Of a stretch of DNA of 64,000 nt, positions 17,797 through 26,468 are shown one piece after another (positions within the stretch are counted from its first letter, which is position 1; the number at the start of each line of letters is the position of its first letter). Both the position numbers and the translations under genes were made by a program. This DNA is from an uncultured Bacteroidales bacterium (GTDB lineage: Bacteria > Bacteroidota > Bacteroidia > Bacteroidales > UBA932), in contig CALURT010000014.1 of assembly GCA_944323245.1 (NCBI GenBank), positions 1 through 64,000 on the forward strand. The letters are read 5' to 3'. Under the pieces are notes generated by a model, which was not told where the DNA came from, did not search any database, and saw nothing but the letters and a program-made list of their open reading frames with translations.

Positions 17797-17826
17797 CAAA
17801 GGTAGCAAAATGATACACAAATGCAA
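17797..17826 (-). promoter_or_regulatory. promoter of the antitoxin/PIN operon
   Basis: TACCTTTG (17797-17804) on the minus strand fits TAnnTTTG, with a TTG at 17824-17826 about 19 bases upstream. The -7 box is 14 bases from the ATG, so antitoxin binding here could block transcription. Confidence 0.55.
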
Positions 17827-17865
17827 CCAAAAAAACTGATTTACTCGTAGAACACCGAGCTGCAA

Positions 17866-17951
17866 TGTCATCCTGAGCGCAGGCCACAGTCCGGAGTCGA
17901 AGGATCTGCGGCATAAACAGGCAGATGGTTCGGCTGCGCTCACCATGACAA
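17866..17951 (-). repeat. 86-bp palindromic repeat, copy B (inverted)
   Basis: Reverse complement copy of the repeat at 16012-16091. The first ~45 bases (minus-strand reading from the TTGTCATGGTGAGCGCAG end) are almost identical; the distal ~35 bases diverge but keep GAGCGCAG and the terminal TGTCAT. The two copies bracket the calycin-like lipoprotein and toxin-antitoxin genes. Confidence 0.75.
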
Positions 17952-18157
17952 GACGACGGGCTGTGCATTCCACGACTCGGACTGCAAAGCGAATCCCGCC
18001 TCTCACCGGGGATGGTGCTCGCCCTGAAAGGGCTGCGCATTCCCCTTTCTGCTCGCCGCAGGGGCGCCTGCATGACGGCAGCCGATGACCTGTGGTCATA
18101 ACGGCTGTTTTCCGCCCTTGCTCCTTATGCAAACAGGTTTGCAATGGAGCGGGCATA
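17952..18157. other. intergenic with a 41-bp palindrome
   Basis: No gene. An imperfect palindrome at 18114-18154 pairs GCCC-x-GCTCC with GGAGC-GGGC and has the perfect inner core TGCAAA-CAGG-TTTGCA. The segment 17950-18110 is GC-rich and repeat-like (GCTGTGCATTCC and GCTGCGCATTCC recur). Confidence 0.35.
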
Positions 18158-18191
18158 AAAACAGCCGGTTGCTTTTTTCAGCAACCGGCTG
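18155..18191 (-). terminator. terminator of tRNA-Ser
   Basis: On the minus strand CAGCCGGTTGC and GCAACCGGCTG form a perfect 11-bp stem followed by TTTTTA, eleven bases after the tRNA end. Confidence 0.85.
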
Positions 18192-18201
18192 CCGTCATGT
18201 G

Positions 18202-18289
18202 CGGTGAGAGGGGGATTCGAACCCCCGGTACGGTAAACCCGTACGGCAGTTTAGCAAACTGCTGGTTTCAGCCACTCACCCATCTCACC
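18202..18289 (-). tRNA. tRNA-Ser (GCU)
   Basis: 88-base class II tRNA on the minus strand. Acceptor GGTGAGA/TCTCACC, D-arm GTGAGTGGCTGAAACC, anticodon loop TTTGCTAAA (anticodon GCT, codons AGC/AGU), long variable arm CCGTACGGGTTTACCGTACC and T-arm GGGGGTTCGAATCCCCC. The discriminator is G; CCA is not encoded. Confidence 0.94.
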
Positions 18290-18343
18290 ATGAGTCCGTT
18301 TATGGCTGAATCGGTCAAAACGGACTGCAAATATACAATAAAA

Positions 18344-19306
18344 TTATTGTTTTGCAATATTTTCTCGCATATCGGTATCGGCCTCGATATTCTTCATCCT
18401 GTAATAATCCATCACTCCGAGATTGCCACTGCGGAAGGCTTCAGCCATTGCAAGCGGAACCTGAGCCTCGGCCTCGATGACCTTCGCCCTGGCTTCCTGC
18501 GCCTTGGCCTTCATTTCCTGCTCCAAAGCCACGGCCATTGCCCTGCGTTCCTCTGCACGGGCCTGTGCTATGTTCTTGTCAGCTTCGGCCTGGTCCATCT
18601 GAAGGACAGCTCCGATATTCTTTCCTATATCGATGTCGGCTATGTCGATAGACAGGATTTCAAAAGCGGTACCTGCATCAAGCCCCTTGCTCAAAACGAC
18701 TTTGGAGATGGAATCCGGATGTTCGAGCACCATTTTATGACTTTCGGAAGCTCCGATACTCGATACGATACCTTCTCCGACCCTCGCAAGCACGGTCTCC
18801 TCCCCTGCTCCGCCGACAAGCTGCTTGATATTGGCACGGACAGTCACCCTTGCCTTTGCTATCAGCTGGATACCGTCCTTTGCCACGGCAGTTACCGGAG
18901 GAGTGTTGATGACTTTCGGGTTGACCGACATCTGCACGGCCTCGAACACGTCACGGCCGGCAAGGTCGATTGCCGCCGCCATCTTGAAATCAAGTGCGAT
19001 ATTGGCCTTGTCAGCCGAAATCAGGGCGTTTACCACGCTCGGGACATTTCCTTTGGCCAAATAATGGGCTTCCAACTCATTGGCATCAAGTTTCAGTCCG
19101 GCTTTCGTTCCGGTGACCATGGCCATCACTATCGTTCCCGGCGGAACTTTTCTCCAGCGCATGAGCACAAGCTGGACAAGAGAAATCCTAACCCCTGAAA
19201 TCAGGGCCTGAAACCACAGAGTCACCGGGAAAAACCACAGGAAAATAATCAGAGCCACAATCGCTATTGCGACCCAGACCACAATCATTGCAATGTCTGC
19301 ATTCAT
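18344..19306 (-). CDS. floA: flotillin-like protein FloA
   Basis: 320 residues, the usual length of the FloA (YqfA) family. An N-terminal membrane region (about 5-45) is followed by the SPFH-like domain with [41 protein letters not shown] and a C-terminal Ala/Glu-rich coiled coil ([19 protein letters not shown]). FloA organises membrane microdomains and supports membrane protein complexes. It is cotranscribed with an NfeD-type gene 12 bases upstream, the standard partnership for this family. Confidence 0.95.
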   Translation of the reverse strand: MNADIAMIVVWVAIAIVALIIFLWFFPVTLWFQALISGVRISLVQLVLMRWRKVPPGTIVMAMVTGTKAGLKLDANELEAHYLAKGNVPSVVNALISADKANIALDFKMAAAIDLAGRDVFEAVQMSVNPKVINTPPVTAVAKDGIQLIAKARVTVRANIKQLVGGAGEETVLARVGEGIVSSIGASESHKMVLEHPDSISKVVLSKGLDAGTAFEILSIDIADIDIGKNIGAVLQMDQAEADKNIAQARAEERRAMAVALEQEMKAKAQEARAKVIEAEAQVPLAMAEAFRSGNLGVMDYYRMKNIEADTDMRENIAKQ

Positions 19307-19318
19307 ACGGTAATAATG

Positions 19319-19789
19319 TTAAAATTCGATATCTGGTTGTTTTACATAAATCTTATTGTCTTCTATCATCACGACTTCCACCTCTTCTCCAGGATCGATT
19401 ATCCCGGCCAAGGTCTTCACCTCGTATTTTTTGTCATTGATGACAGCGATTCCCATGGGAGCGAGACGGGTCAGAGAGCGGCCTCTGTCTCCGACAGCCA
19501 ATTTAGACTCGTCGAAGGCATTCACCTTGGAATCGATATTCGCCTTCAGGGCGAGCTTTTTCCAAGTCTTGGCTCTGAGACAGTAAACCGTGAATCCCAC
19601 GACAAGGGCACAATTCACGACAGTGATGATTACCCCCGCAAGGGTCCCGTATTCCGTAAAGGCAAAATAGGAAGATGCCCCCAAGGACAACAGGCCTAAA
19701 ATTCCGGCAACTCCTACTCCCGGTATCAGGAAAATCTCGGCAAGGACAAGCAGGACTCCCGCCACTATCAGCATTATTATAAATACCAT
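19319..19789 (-). CDS. NfeD-family membrane protein
   Basis: 156 residues. Two or three N-terminal membrane helices (about 2-20, 26-46, 51-70), including the glycine-rich IPGVGVAGILGLLSLGAS characteristic of NfeD, and a C-terminal OB-fold domain (about 95-152; VGDRGRSLTRLAPMGIAVINDKKY-like start). It lacks the ClpP-like protease domain of long NfeD proteins. Short NfeD proteins work with flotillins; here floA lies directly downstream and the PD40 gene directly upstream (seven bases). Confidence 0.9.
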   Translation of the reverse strand: MVFIIMLIVAGVLLVLAEIFLIPGVGVAGILGLLSLGASSYFAFTEYGTLAGVIITVVNCALVVGFTVYCLRAKTWKKLALKANIDSKVNAFDESKLAVGDRGRSLTRLAPMGIAVINDKKYEVKTLAGIIDPGEEVEVVMIEDNKIYVKQPDIEF

Positions 19790-19796
19790 ATATAAT

Positions 19797-21677
19797 TTAA
19801 TTATCGGTTTTCTTCTCTCCTATCCTGACAGCCGTGACATCAGTCTCTCCGGCTGCCCTTATCGCAGTCATCACTTTCTCCATTTCATCCCTGTCATCGA
19901 ACGGCCCGACGGTAAATTCCGTTCTCCCGTCATTTGCCGTCTTGGCAATATCTTTGGTACACATCTGCCCTATGGCCTTTATCGCCGTTTCGTCCAACGA
20001 TTCCTCCGCCGGTACAATCACGATATTGAAAAGAGGAACGGTTTTCATGGCTTCCTTTTCCAACTCCCGGGCCTTGGAGACCGGAACAGACTTTCCGTCA
20101 TTGAACGCCGTGATGAACGCTGACCTGAAACCGGCCCGCTTTACCTTATTGAGATTCGCAAGGACATCGGCATATTGTCTGAAAACCCCGACCCGGTATG
20201 TATAGCGGTCATCCGACCGTTCTTCGAAAACAGGACTGAGCCCGTTGAGCTGGGATACTTTTGCCGGTGCGGACAGACTGAACATCTGTATCTGGTAGAC
20301 GACGCCTTGCGGCAATGTATTGTCTTCCGCAAACCGACCCTCGGGAAGTATCATGAACGTATAGTCAAACTTTTTCTCCGGCTCCTCGAAACGGATTTCA
20401 AGCGGATTCCCGGGATGCTTTCTCGTAAAGACGTAATTCGTCGACGCTCCCTTGACTTCCCTGTCGGCCTCCTGCATGAGCATTGCCGGATCGAACGAGA
20501 TACCGCTGAAAAGGAATTTCATTTCGATTGCCTGCAGTTCGGATGTAGCCCTTTTCAGTGAATCCTGAAAAAACGGCAGCATCTTTTCCTGCCTCATGAT
20601 TTCATCGGTAAGTTCTGCCCGTTTCTCCGCATCGTCGCTTTCGGCAAACAGAATCCTGTTTTTGTCAAGGTTGTTGGCGTATGTGAATATGGAATCATTC
20701 AGGGCACGGATTTCCGTGGCCTTTTCCATGTATCTGCGGGTATCTTCGTTCTCGAAGAGTTCCGACGGCACGGCCGAAGCATTGTCCATTTTGGACACGT
20801 CGTCATCAGGTTCAAGCCTGCACAATCCGGCGAGAGCTACGGCGTTGCCCACACTTTTCCTCACCGGCATACGGTCATATTCCACGACATACACGCAGAC
20901 GCTGTCCGGCGGGCATTCCCGCGTCGATGCGAAAATGGAATATTTCCCGTCAGGGGTATTCATGAACAGAAAATCATCATAAGGTGACGAAAACGGGAAA
21001 CCCATATTGGACGGCGGACCCCAGTCGTTTCGGGTCTCGTCCCATTCGGAGACATACAGGTCGTAGCCTCCCATGCCGTAAAGGCCCGATGAGGCGAAGT
21101 ACATCTGTCTGCCGTCAGGGGAAAACATCGGATAAATCTCATCCCCGGACGAGGTCATGGCCTCATTGAGCAGGACAGGGAGACTCCACAACGAATCTTT
21201 CAACTCCGTCCTGTAGATATTCCTCGAACCGGCTTCGTCCACGGAAGAATAGAAGATTTCCCGGCTGCCCTCAGGCACATATACGGCTTTTACCAACGGA
21301 TGGGCCGCAGTGGAATCGAGAACGTTCGGAAGTGTCCGCCATGACTTGTCTGGCAACGGATAAAACAGGAAAAATTCATCCGCCGAAAAGAAATGTTTCG
21401 CGACGACCTCTGGAGTGGAGACATAATCCGTCATTCCCGCTCCGTTCTCTGAAAGAATCTTCAGGTCCTCGACTTCTATCCTCAGCAGGGAATCGGAGAT
21501 CTCCGAAAGAATCCCGTCATAAACCTCAACCGATTTTTCGAAATCGTATGCTTTCCTCAACGAGTCCGCCTTTCCGAGAAGTCCGTCAATGTCCGCTTCC
21601 TGAGCGGAAACCACTGCGGAAACCGCCCAGAAACAACTCAAAACGGAAACAATTGTACGGGTAAAATATATTGTCAT
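19797..21677 (-). CDS. secreted PD40 beta-propeller protein with SPOR-like C-terminus
   Basis: 626 residues with a signal peptide (cleavage likely after VSAQ). After a helical region, WD40/TolB-like PD40 repeats are seen at about 170-270 (IYPMFSPDGRQMYFASSG, GMGGYDLYVSEWD). A long coiled segment (about 310-390) follows. The C-terminal ~180 residues contain repeats like VYQIQMFSLSAP-x-F-x-Y-x-VGVF, which resemble SPOR peptidoglycan-binding modules. Similar proteins are periplasmic and thought to act in cell envelope organisation. It heads the operon with NfeD and FloA and is divergent from secDF. Function beyond this is unknown. Confidence 0.7.
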   Translation of the reverse strand: MTIYFTRTIVSVLSCFWAVSAVVSAQEADIDGLLGKADSLRKAYDFEKSVEVYDGILSEISDSLLRIEVEDLKILSENGAGMTDYVSTPEVVAKHFFSADEFFLFYPLPDKSWRTLPNVLDSTAAHPLVKAVYVPEGSREIFYSSVDEAGSRNIYRTELKDSLWSLPVLLNEAMTSSGDEIYPMFSPDGRQMYFASSGLYGMGGYDLYVSEWDETRNDWGPPSNMGFPFSSPYDDFLFMNTPDGKYSIFASTRECPPDSVCVYVVEYDRMPVRKSVGNAVALAGLCRLEPDDDVSKMDNASAVPSELFENEDTRRYMEKATEIRALNDSIFTYANNLDKNRILFAESDDAEKRAELTDEIMRQEKMLPFFQDSLKRATSELQAIEMKFLFSGISFDPAMLMQEADREVKGASTNYVFTRKHPGNPLEIRFEEPEKKFDYTFMILPEGRFAEDNTLPQGVVYQIQMFSLSAPAKVSQLNGLSPVFEERSDDRYTYRVGVFRQYADVLANLNKVKRAGFRSAFITAFNDGKSVPVSKARELEKEAMKTVPLFNIVIVPAEESLDETAIKAIGQMCTKDIAKTANDGRTEFTVGPFDDRDEMEKVMTAIRAAGETDVTAVRIGEKKTDN

Positions 21678-21720
21678 CTTCTTCTTTCGCTCATTTCAGG
21701 AACACAAAAATAAGAAATAC

Positions 21721-21750
21721 TTTATTTATAAGAAAAAAATAGTAAATTTG
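21721..21750 (+). promoter_or_regulatory. promoter of secDF
   Basis: TTTA (21721-21724), 18 bases, TAAATTTG (21743-21750). It shows that the open frame beginning at 21750 is not the real start; the ATG at 21801 is. Confidence 0.6.
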
Positions 21751-21800
21751 TGCCCTATTTCGAGCCAAGAAATTATTATACTAAAATTAACGATAAAATT

Positions 21801-24800
21801 ATGCAAAGTAAAGGCGCTATCAGATTCATAGCCATCCTTATTGCTCTTGCCTGCATCTGGCAGCTCATGTTCACGGTCGTGACGAAGGTCTACGAGAACA
21901 AGGCTGTCAAGTATGCTGACAATGCTGTAGAAGCATACAAGAACACAAAGGCTTATGAACAGATTCCGGACGTGGACAAGGCATACGTCCTTGATTCCAT
22001 CAGAGAAGACAAGAACAAATGGTACATCGATTCCATCGCCACTCAGAAAGTCTATTTCGGTTATACTTTCGATGACGTAAGGGAAAAGGAAATGAACCTC
22101 GGTCTCGACCTCAAGGGAGGTATGAACGTCATGCTGCAGGTTCAGTTGGAGGATGTGGTACAGGCTCTTGCGGAAAACAATCTTTCCCCAGAATATACTA
22201 CGGCTTTCAATCTTGCCCTTGAACGCAGCAAGACTTCGGGTACCGATTTCATCACATTGTTCGACGAGGCGTGGAAAGAGACTGCCGGAGGTCAGAGGCT
22301 TTCCAATATATTTATCGGACTCGACAGGAAGAACAAGACCGAAAACAAGAAATTAGAGTCTACCGATGAGGAAATCATCGCCCTCATCCGTGCTGAAGCA
22401 GAAAGTGCGATTGCCAATTCATTCGAAGTTCTCCGGAACAGGGTTGACCGCTTCGGTGTCACCCAGCCGAATATCCAGAAAGTCGGAAATACCGGACGTA
22501 TTCTTGTGGAACTTCCGGGCGTGAAGGAACCTGAACGTGTAAGGAAACTCCTTCAGGGAACGGCTTCGCTCGAATTCTGGACTACCTACGAGACAAGCGA
22601 GATTTTCCAGTATATGACTGAGGCCAACAACCTCCTTGCAGAACTTCAGGAATCTGACGAAGAAGAGACCGCACCTGCAGTGACCGAGGCTCCGGCTGCT
22701 GCAGCCGATACCACAAGCGATATCCTTGCGGAAGAAATCGCCGCACAGGCAACAGAATCCGCAGAACTCGAGCAGTGGCAGAAACAGAATCCGCTTTTCG
22801 CCATCCTTACTCCTCCTGTAAGTCAGACAGGAAGTGTAATGGGAGGCGCTACAATGGGTTATGCACACTTCAGCGATACGGCAAAAGTCAACAGGCTTCT
22901 TGAAATGCCTGAAGTACAGGCCCTCTTCCCTGAGGACCTCATCCCTATGTGGTCGGTAAAACCGGTGGAAGGCAACCAGTATGAACTCGTGGCTATCCGC
23001 AGTTCCCTCAACGGCGAAGCTGCACTCAAGGGTGAAAGGGACCAGAAATTCATCACCGACGCCCGAGTACAGTACAACGGCGCCAACCCTGAGGTTTCGA
23101 TGTCCATGAGCGCCGAGGCCTCCAAGGTATGGGCAAGAATCACCAAAGACAATATCAACAGGCAGGTAGCCATCGTACTCGACAAGATGGTTTACTCGCA
23201 TCCTGTGGTAAATACTGAAATTACAGGCGGAAACTCGCAGATTACAGGCAACTTCACCCTTGAAGAGGCTGAAGACCTTGTAAACGTCCTGAAATCAGGT
23301 ACTCTTCCTGCTCCGGCAAAAATCGTTCAGGAACAGGTTGTGGGTCCGTCCCTCGGAGCCGAATCCATCAACGCCGGTTTCATCTCGTTCATCATAGCAT
23401 TCTGCCTTGTGCTCCTGTACATGATTCTCTTCTATCACGGAGCAGGTCTGGTAGCTGACATAGCATTGCTTTGCAACGTGCTTTTCCTCTTCGGAACACT
23501 TGCTTCATTCTCCGCAGTGCTTACATTGCCGGGTATTGCAGGTCTCGTCCTGACCCTCGGTATGGCGGTCGATGCCAACGTCATCATCTACGAACGTATC
23601 AAGGAGGAACTCAGATCCGGCAAAGGCTTGAGCAAGGCCATTGCAGACGGATATTCGAATGCATATTCAGCCATCATCGACGGTCAGGTGACTACAATCC
23701 TGACAGGTATCGTGCTCTTTATCTTCGGTTCCGGTCCTGTGCAGGGATTTGCCACCACATTGATTATAGGTATCATCACTTCCGTGCTGACATCCATCTT
23801 CATTTCAAGGCTTATCTTCGACGACAGGGTTGCCAAGGGCAAGAAAATCTCCTTCGACAACAAGTTCACGAGGAACTTCCTGCAGAATACTTCTGTCAAC
23901 TTCCTCGGTATGAGAAAGATCTCATATACGGTATCGTCGATAGTAATCGTCATCTGCATCGCATCGATGTTCACGAAAGGCTTTACCTACGGTGTCGATT
24001 TCGCAGGAGGACGTACTTTCGTGGTAAGGTTCGACCAGCCGGTATCCGTTGAGGATGTCAGGGCTTCCTTGGTGAAGGAATTCAACGGCGGTATCGAAGC
24101 CAAGCAGTTCGGCGGTGAAAGCCAGATGAAGATTACCACCCAGTATATGATCGAGGACAAGTCTGACGCAGCGGATGATGCAGTCGAGTTGAAACTCTAC
24201 AACGCCGTCAAGGACTTCTACGCCGAAGACATGACTTTGGACGAGTTCACTTCCACTGCTACAAACCCTAACGGTATCATCAGTTCGGACAAGGTGGACG
24301 CTTCCATAGCCGATGACATCAAGAGGGACGCAATCATCGCAGTTGTCATAGCACTTTTGGTAATATTCGCATACATTGCAGTCCGATTCAGAAAATGGAC
24401 ATGGGGACTCGGAGGTACTCTCGGTCTGGCGCATACGGCTATCATCGTGGTCGGCTTCTTCTCGATATTCAGCGGAATCCTGCCGTTCAGCCTCGATGTG
24501 GACCAGACGTTCATCGCAGCCGTGCTTACCATCATCGGTTATGCAATCAACGATACGGTGGTGATTTTCGACCGAATCCGTGAGTACAAGACGCTGCATC
24601 CTAAGATGCCGTTCGATGTCAATGCCAACCAGGCTTTGAACAGTACGCTGTCACGTACCATGAACACTTCCCTCACGACCCTCATCGTAATGGTGGCTAT
24701 CGCAATCTTCGGAGGCGAGGTCATCAGGGGTATGGCAGTGGCACTCTGCGTCGGTATCGCAGTCGGTACTTATGCTTCCATTTTCATCGCTACTCCGATC

Positions 24801-24881
24801 ATGTACGATGTGACGATGGCTGCTGAAAGAAGAAAGGCCAAAAAACTTGCCGCAACAGCAACAGGTGGCAGGAAAAAATAA
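21801..24881 (+). CDS. secDF: fused protein translocase subunit SecDF
   Basis: About 1026 residues. SecD and SecF are fused, as is usual in Bacteroidota. Features include a first membrane helix (7-25), DLKGGMNVMLQV in the P1 domain, a large periplasmic region with a low-complexity Ala/Glu/Thr stretch (about 285-320), the SecD transmembrane block with GMAVDANVIIYERIKEE, then SecF with VDFAGGRTFVVRF and IGYAINDTVVIFDRIRE. SecDF uses the proton motive force to pull exported proteins through SecYEG. The start at 21801 is supported by the promoter and by the membrane helix that follows. A bidirectional terminator ends the gene. Confidence 0.97.
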   Translation: MQSKGAIRFIAILIALACIWQLMFTVVTKVYENKAVKYADNAVEAYKNTKAYEQIPDVDKAYVLDSIREDKNKWYIDSIATQKVYFGYTFDDVREKEMNLGLDLKGGMNVMLQVQLEDVVQALAENNLSPEYTTAFNLALERSKTSGTDFITLFDEAWKETAGGQRLSNIFIGLDRKNKTENKKLESTDEEIIALIRAEAESAIANSFEVLRNRVDRFGVTQPNIQKVGNTGRILVELPGVKEPERVRKLLQGTASLEFWTTYETSEIFQYMTEANNLLAELQESDEEETAPAVTEAPAAAADTTSDILAEEIAAQATESAELEQWQKQNPLFAILTPPVSQTGSVMGGATMGYAHFSDTAKVNRLLEMPEVQALFPEDLIPMWSVKPVEGNQYELVAIRSSLNGEAALKGERDQKFITDARVQYNGANPEVSMSMSAEASKVWARITKDNINRQVAIVLDKMVYSHPVVNTEITGGNSQITGNFTLEEAEDLVNVLKSGTLPAPAKIVQEQVVGPSLGAESINAGFISFIIAFCLVLLYMILFYHGAGLVADIALLCNVLFLFGTLASFSAVLTLPGIAGLVLTLGMAVDANVIIYERIKEELRSGKGLSKAIADGYSNAYSAIIDGQVTTILTGIVLFIFGSGPVQGFATTLIIGIITSVLTSIFISRLIFDDRVAKGKKISFDNKFTRNFLQNTSVNFLGMRKISYTVSSIVIVICIASMFTKGFTYGVDFAGGRTFVVRFDQPVSVEDVRASLVKEFNGGIEAKQFGGESQMKITTQYMIEDKSDAADDAVELKLYNAVKDFYAEDMTLDEFTSTATNPNGIISSDKVDASIADDIKRDAIIAVVIALLVIFAYIAVRFRKWTWGLGGTLGLAHTAIIVVGFFSIFSGILPFSLDVDQTFIAAVLTIIGYAINDTVVIFDRIREYKTLHPKMPFDVNANQALNSTLSRTMNTSLTTLIVMVAIAIFGGEVIRGMAVALCVGIAVGTYASIFIATPIMYDVTMAAERRKAKKLAATATGGRKK

Positions 24882-24902
24882 GACAGCCATTCGGCTTTAA
24901 TT

Positions 24903-24939
24903 AAAAACGGCTTCGGGAGTTTTCCGAGGCCGTTTTTAT
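24903..24939. terminator. bidirectional terminator (secDF / glpT-like gene)
   Basis: AAAAACGGC and GCCGTTTTT flank an inner CGG/CCG helix; A- and T-tracts on both sides allow termination in both directions between convergent genes. Confidence 0.85.
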
Positions 24940-24951
24940 GTGGGTGGGGGA

Positions 24952-26442
24952 TCATTCAAATTTACGGGCTCGCCCGTAACCGTCCCTTGGAGCTTTCCAC
25001 ATCAAGGAGAAAATGACACCACCGACTACTCCCGCACAAATAATAGCCATGAATACGGTATCCCATCCGAAACTATCTGCAAGGATTCCGACTCCGAGTG
25101 CGGAAAAGAACGAGCCTAAATAACCCAGTATGCCGTTCAGACCATTGGCCGTGGCCGAAAGATCCTTTGTCGCCTGATTCGCAATGGCAACTCCGACCAA
25201 AGCCTGCGGACCGTAAATGCAAAAACCGCTCAATGCAAGGCAGGCGGAAGAAACCACTGCAGGAAGATCCGGAAACAGAACAAAGATGCCCATGAATATG
25301 GTCGCCCCTACCATGCAATATACACATGTGTGGTGGGCCTTACCCTTGAAAAATCTGTCTGTCATCCATCCGGCCACAAGCATCCCGGCAATAGCACAGA
25401 TTTCGAAAAGGGCAACTGACCAACCGGCACTCACGATGGACATTCCCCTACTTTCCGTCAGGAACTTGGGTCCCCAGTCAAGGATTCCCATCCTCATCAC
25501 GTAAACGAAAAGATTGGCAATACACAGAATCCAGATGTAGGGGTTCCGGAATACCATGTACATCATGAAGCGGCGGTTTACCTTCGTCCCGGAATCATTA
25601 CCATGGGTAATTTCCGTCCCGGGGAGTTCCGGCAATCCTACTTTTGACGGAGAATCCTTGAGTCCGAAGAAAAGCCATACGGAAGTGGCAAGAGAAACAA
25701 TGGCAGGTATCCAGAAACACCATTTCCACGCTCCGGTATGGGAAGCGTACTCCATGACACGCTTCATGCCTTCGGGATCATCCTGCGATATGCCGAGATT
25801 GGCGGCGATTCCGGCTACAACATCAGGGTCATGGCTCATGTCTATTCCGAAATGAGCCATGATATATCCACACACTACCACAGCACAGGCCGCTCCTATC
25901 GAATGGGAAGTATTCCATACCGACATCTTGGTAGCAAGTTCGGATGGATGAATCCATTGCGGCAGAGTGCGTGCACAAGGAGGAAATCCCATGCCCTGAA
26001 AATACTGATTCACAATAATGGTTATACCCATCAGCATAACCAGCGTATTTACAACCTGAGGTCCGTCGCTGCTTCCTGTCACAAGGTAACTCAAATCATA
26101 TCCGAACCCGAATGCTACATTTGCCAATGCGCAAAGCAACAGGCCGGTGGACATAAGCAGCCTGGCACTGACCCTGTCGGCAAGGAACCCGTTCAGGAAA
26201 CGCGAAAGACCGTAAATCAGCGACCCTATGCCTATCACGATACCGAAACTCGTATTTGAAATACCGTATTCGGCAGTCATGCCAGGCATGGCCAAAGAAA
26301 AATTCTTCCTAACCAAATAGAAAGCAGCATACCCTATCATGGTTATCAGGATGGTCCTGCGCTGCCATTTCTTGAATGTATTGACCGTATCCTCGTCCCA
26401 TGAACCGTAAATGGACTTTTTCATCGGAGATTCATCTGCCAT
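24952..26442 (-). CDS. glpT: GlpT-like glycerol-3-phosphate:phosphate antiporter
   Basis: 496 residues, twelve predicted membrane helices, organophosphate:phosphate antiporter (OPA) family. The three residues that form the GlpT substrate site are conserved by alignment from memory: Arg in YLVRKNFSLAMP (E. coli R45), His in VWNTSHSIGAA (H165) and Arg in VYVMRMGILDW (R269). Other family landmarks are FQGMGFPPCARTL and GFCIYGPQALVG. It should import glycerol-3-phosphate or a close organophosphate in exchange for phosphate. An ~30-residue insertion after TM6 is present. It is the last gene of the SusCD locus, 26 bases after the FAD oxidoreductase gene; a terminator follows. Confidence 0.88.
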   Translation of the reverse strand: MADESPMKKSIYGSWDEDTVNTFKKWQRRTILITMIGYAAFYLVRKNFSLAMPGMTAEYGISNTSFGIVIGIGSLIYGLSRFLNGFLADRVSARLLMSTGLLLCALANVAFGFGYDLSYLVTGSSDGPQVVNTLVMLMGITIIVNQYFQGMGFPPCARTLPQWIHPSELATKMSVWNTSHSIGAACAVVVCGYIMAHFGIDMSHDPDVVAGIAANLGISQDDPEGMKRVMEYASHTGAWKWCFWIPAIVSLATSVWLFFGLKDSPSKVGLPELPGTEITHGNDSGTKVNRRFMMYMVFRNPYIWILCIANLFVYVMRMGILDWGPKFLTESRGMSIVSAGWSVALFEICAIAGMLVAGWMTDRFFKGKAHHTCVYCMVGATIFMGIFVLFPDLPAVVSSACLALSGFCIYGPQALVGVAIANQATKDLSATANGLNGILGYLGSFFSALGVGILADSFGWDTVFMAIICAGVVGGVIFSLMWKAPRDGYGRARKFE

Positions 26443-26468
26443 AATCCTATTCTTTCAATGTTACTGTA

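Noticed and set aside
17783-18073. N-terminal extension of the antitoxin frame up to 18073
   Set aside because: It would translate through a dispersed repeat and the -7 box; the ribbon-helix-helix domain starts directly at the ATG at 17782.
15940-18200. CRISPR array (repeated GC-rich words)
   Set aside because: Only two inverted copies of one element, no regular spacing and no cas genes.
22659-22760. Possible frameshift or insertion in secDF (Ala/Glu/Thr-rich stretch)
   Set aside because: The frame stays open and the stretch lies in the variable periplasmic region where low complexity is tolerated.
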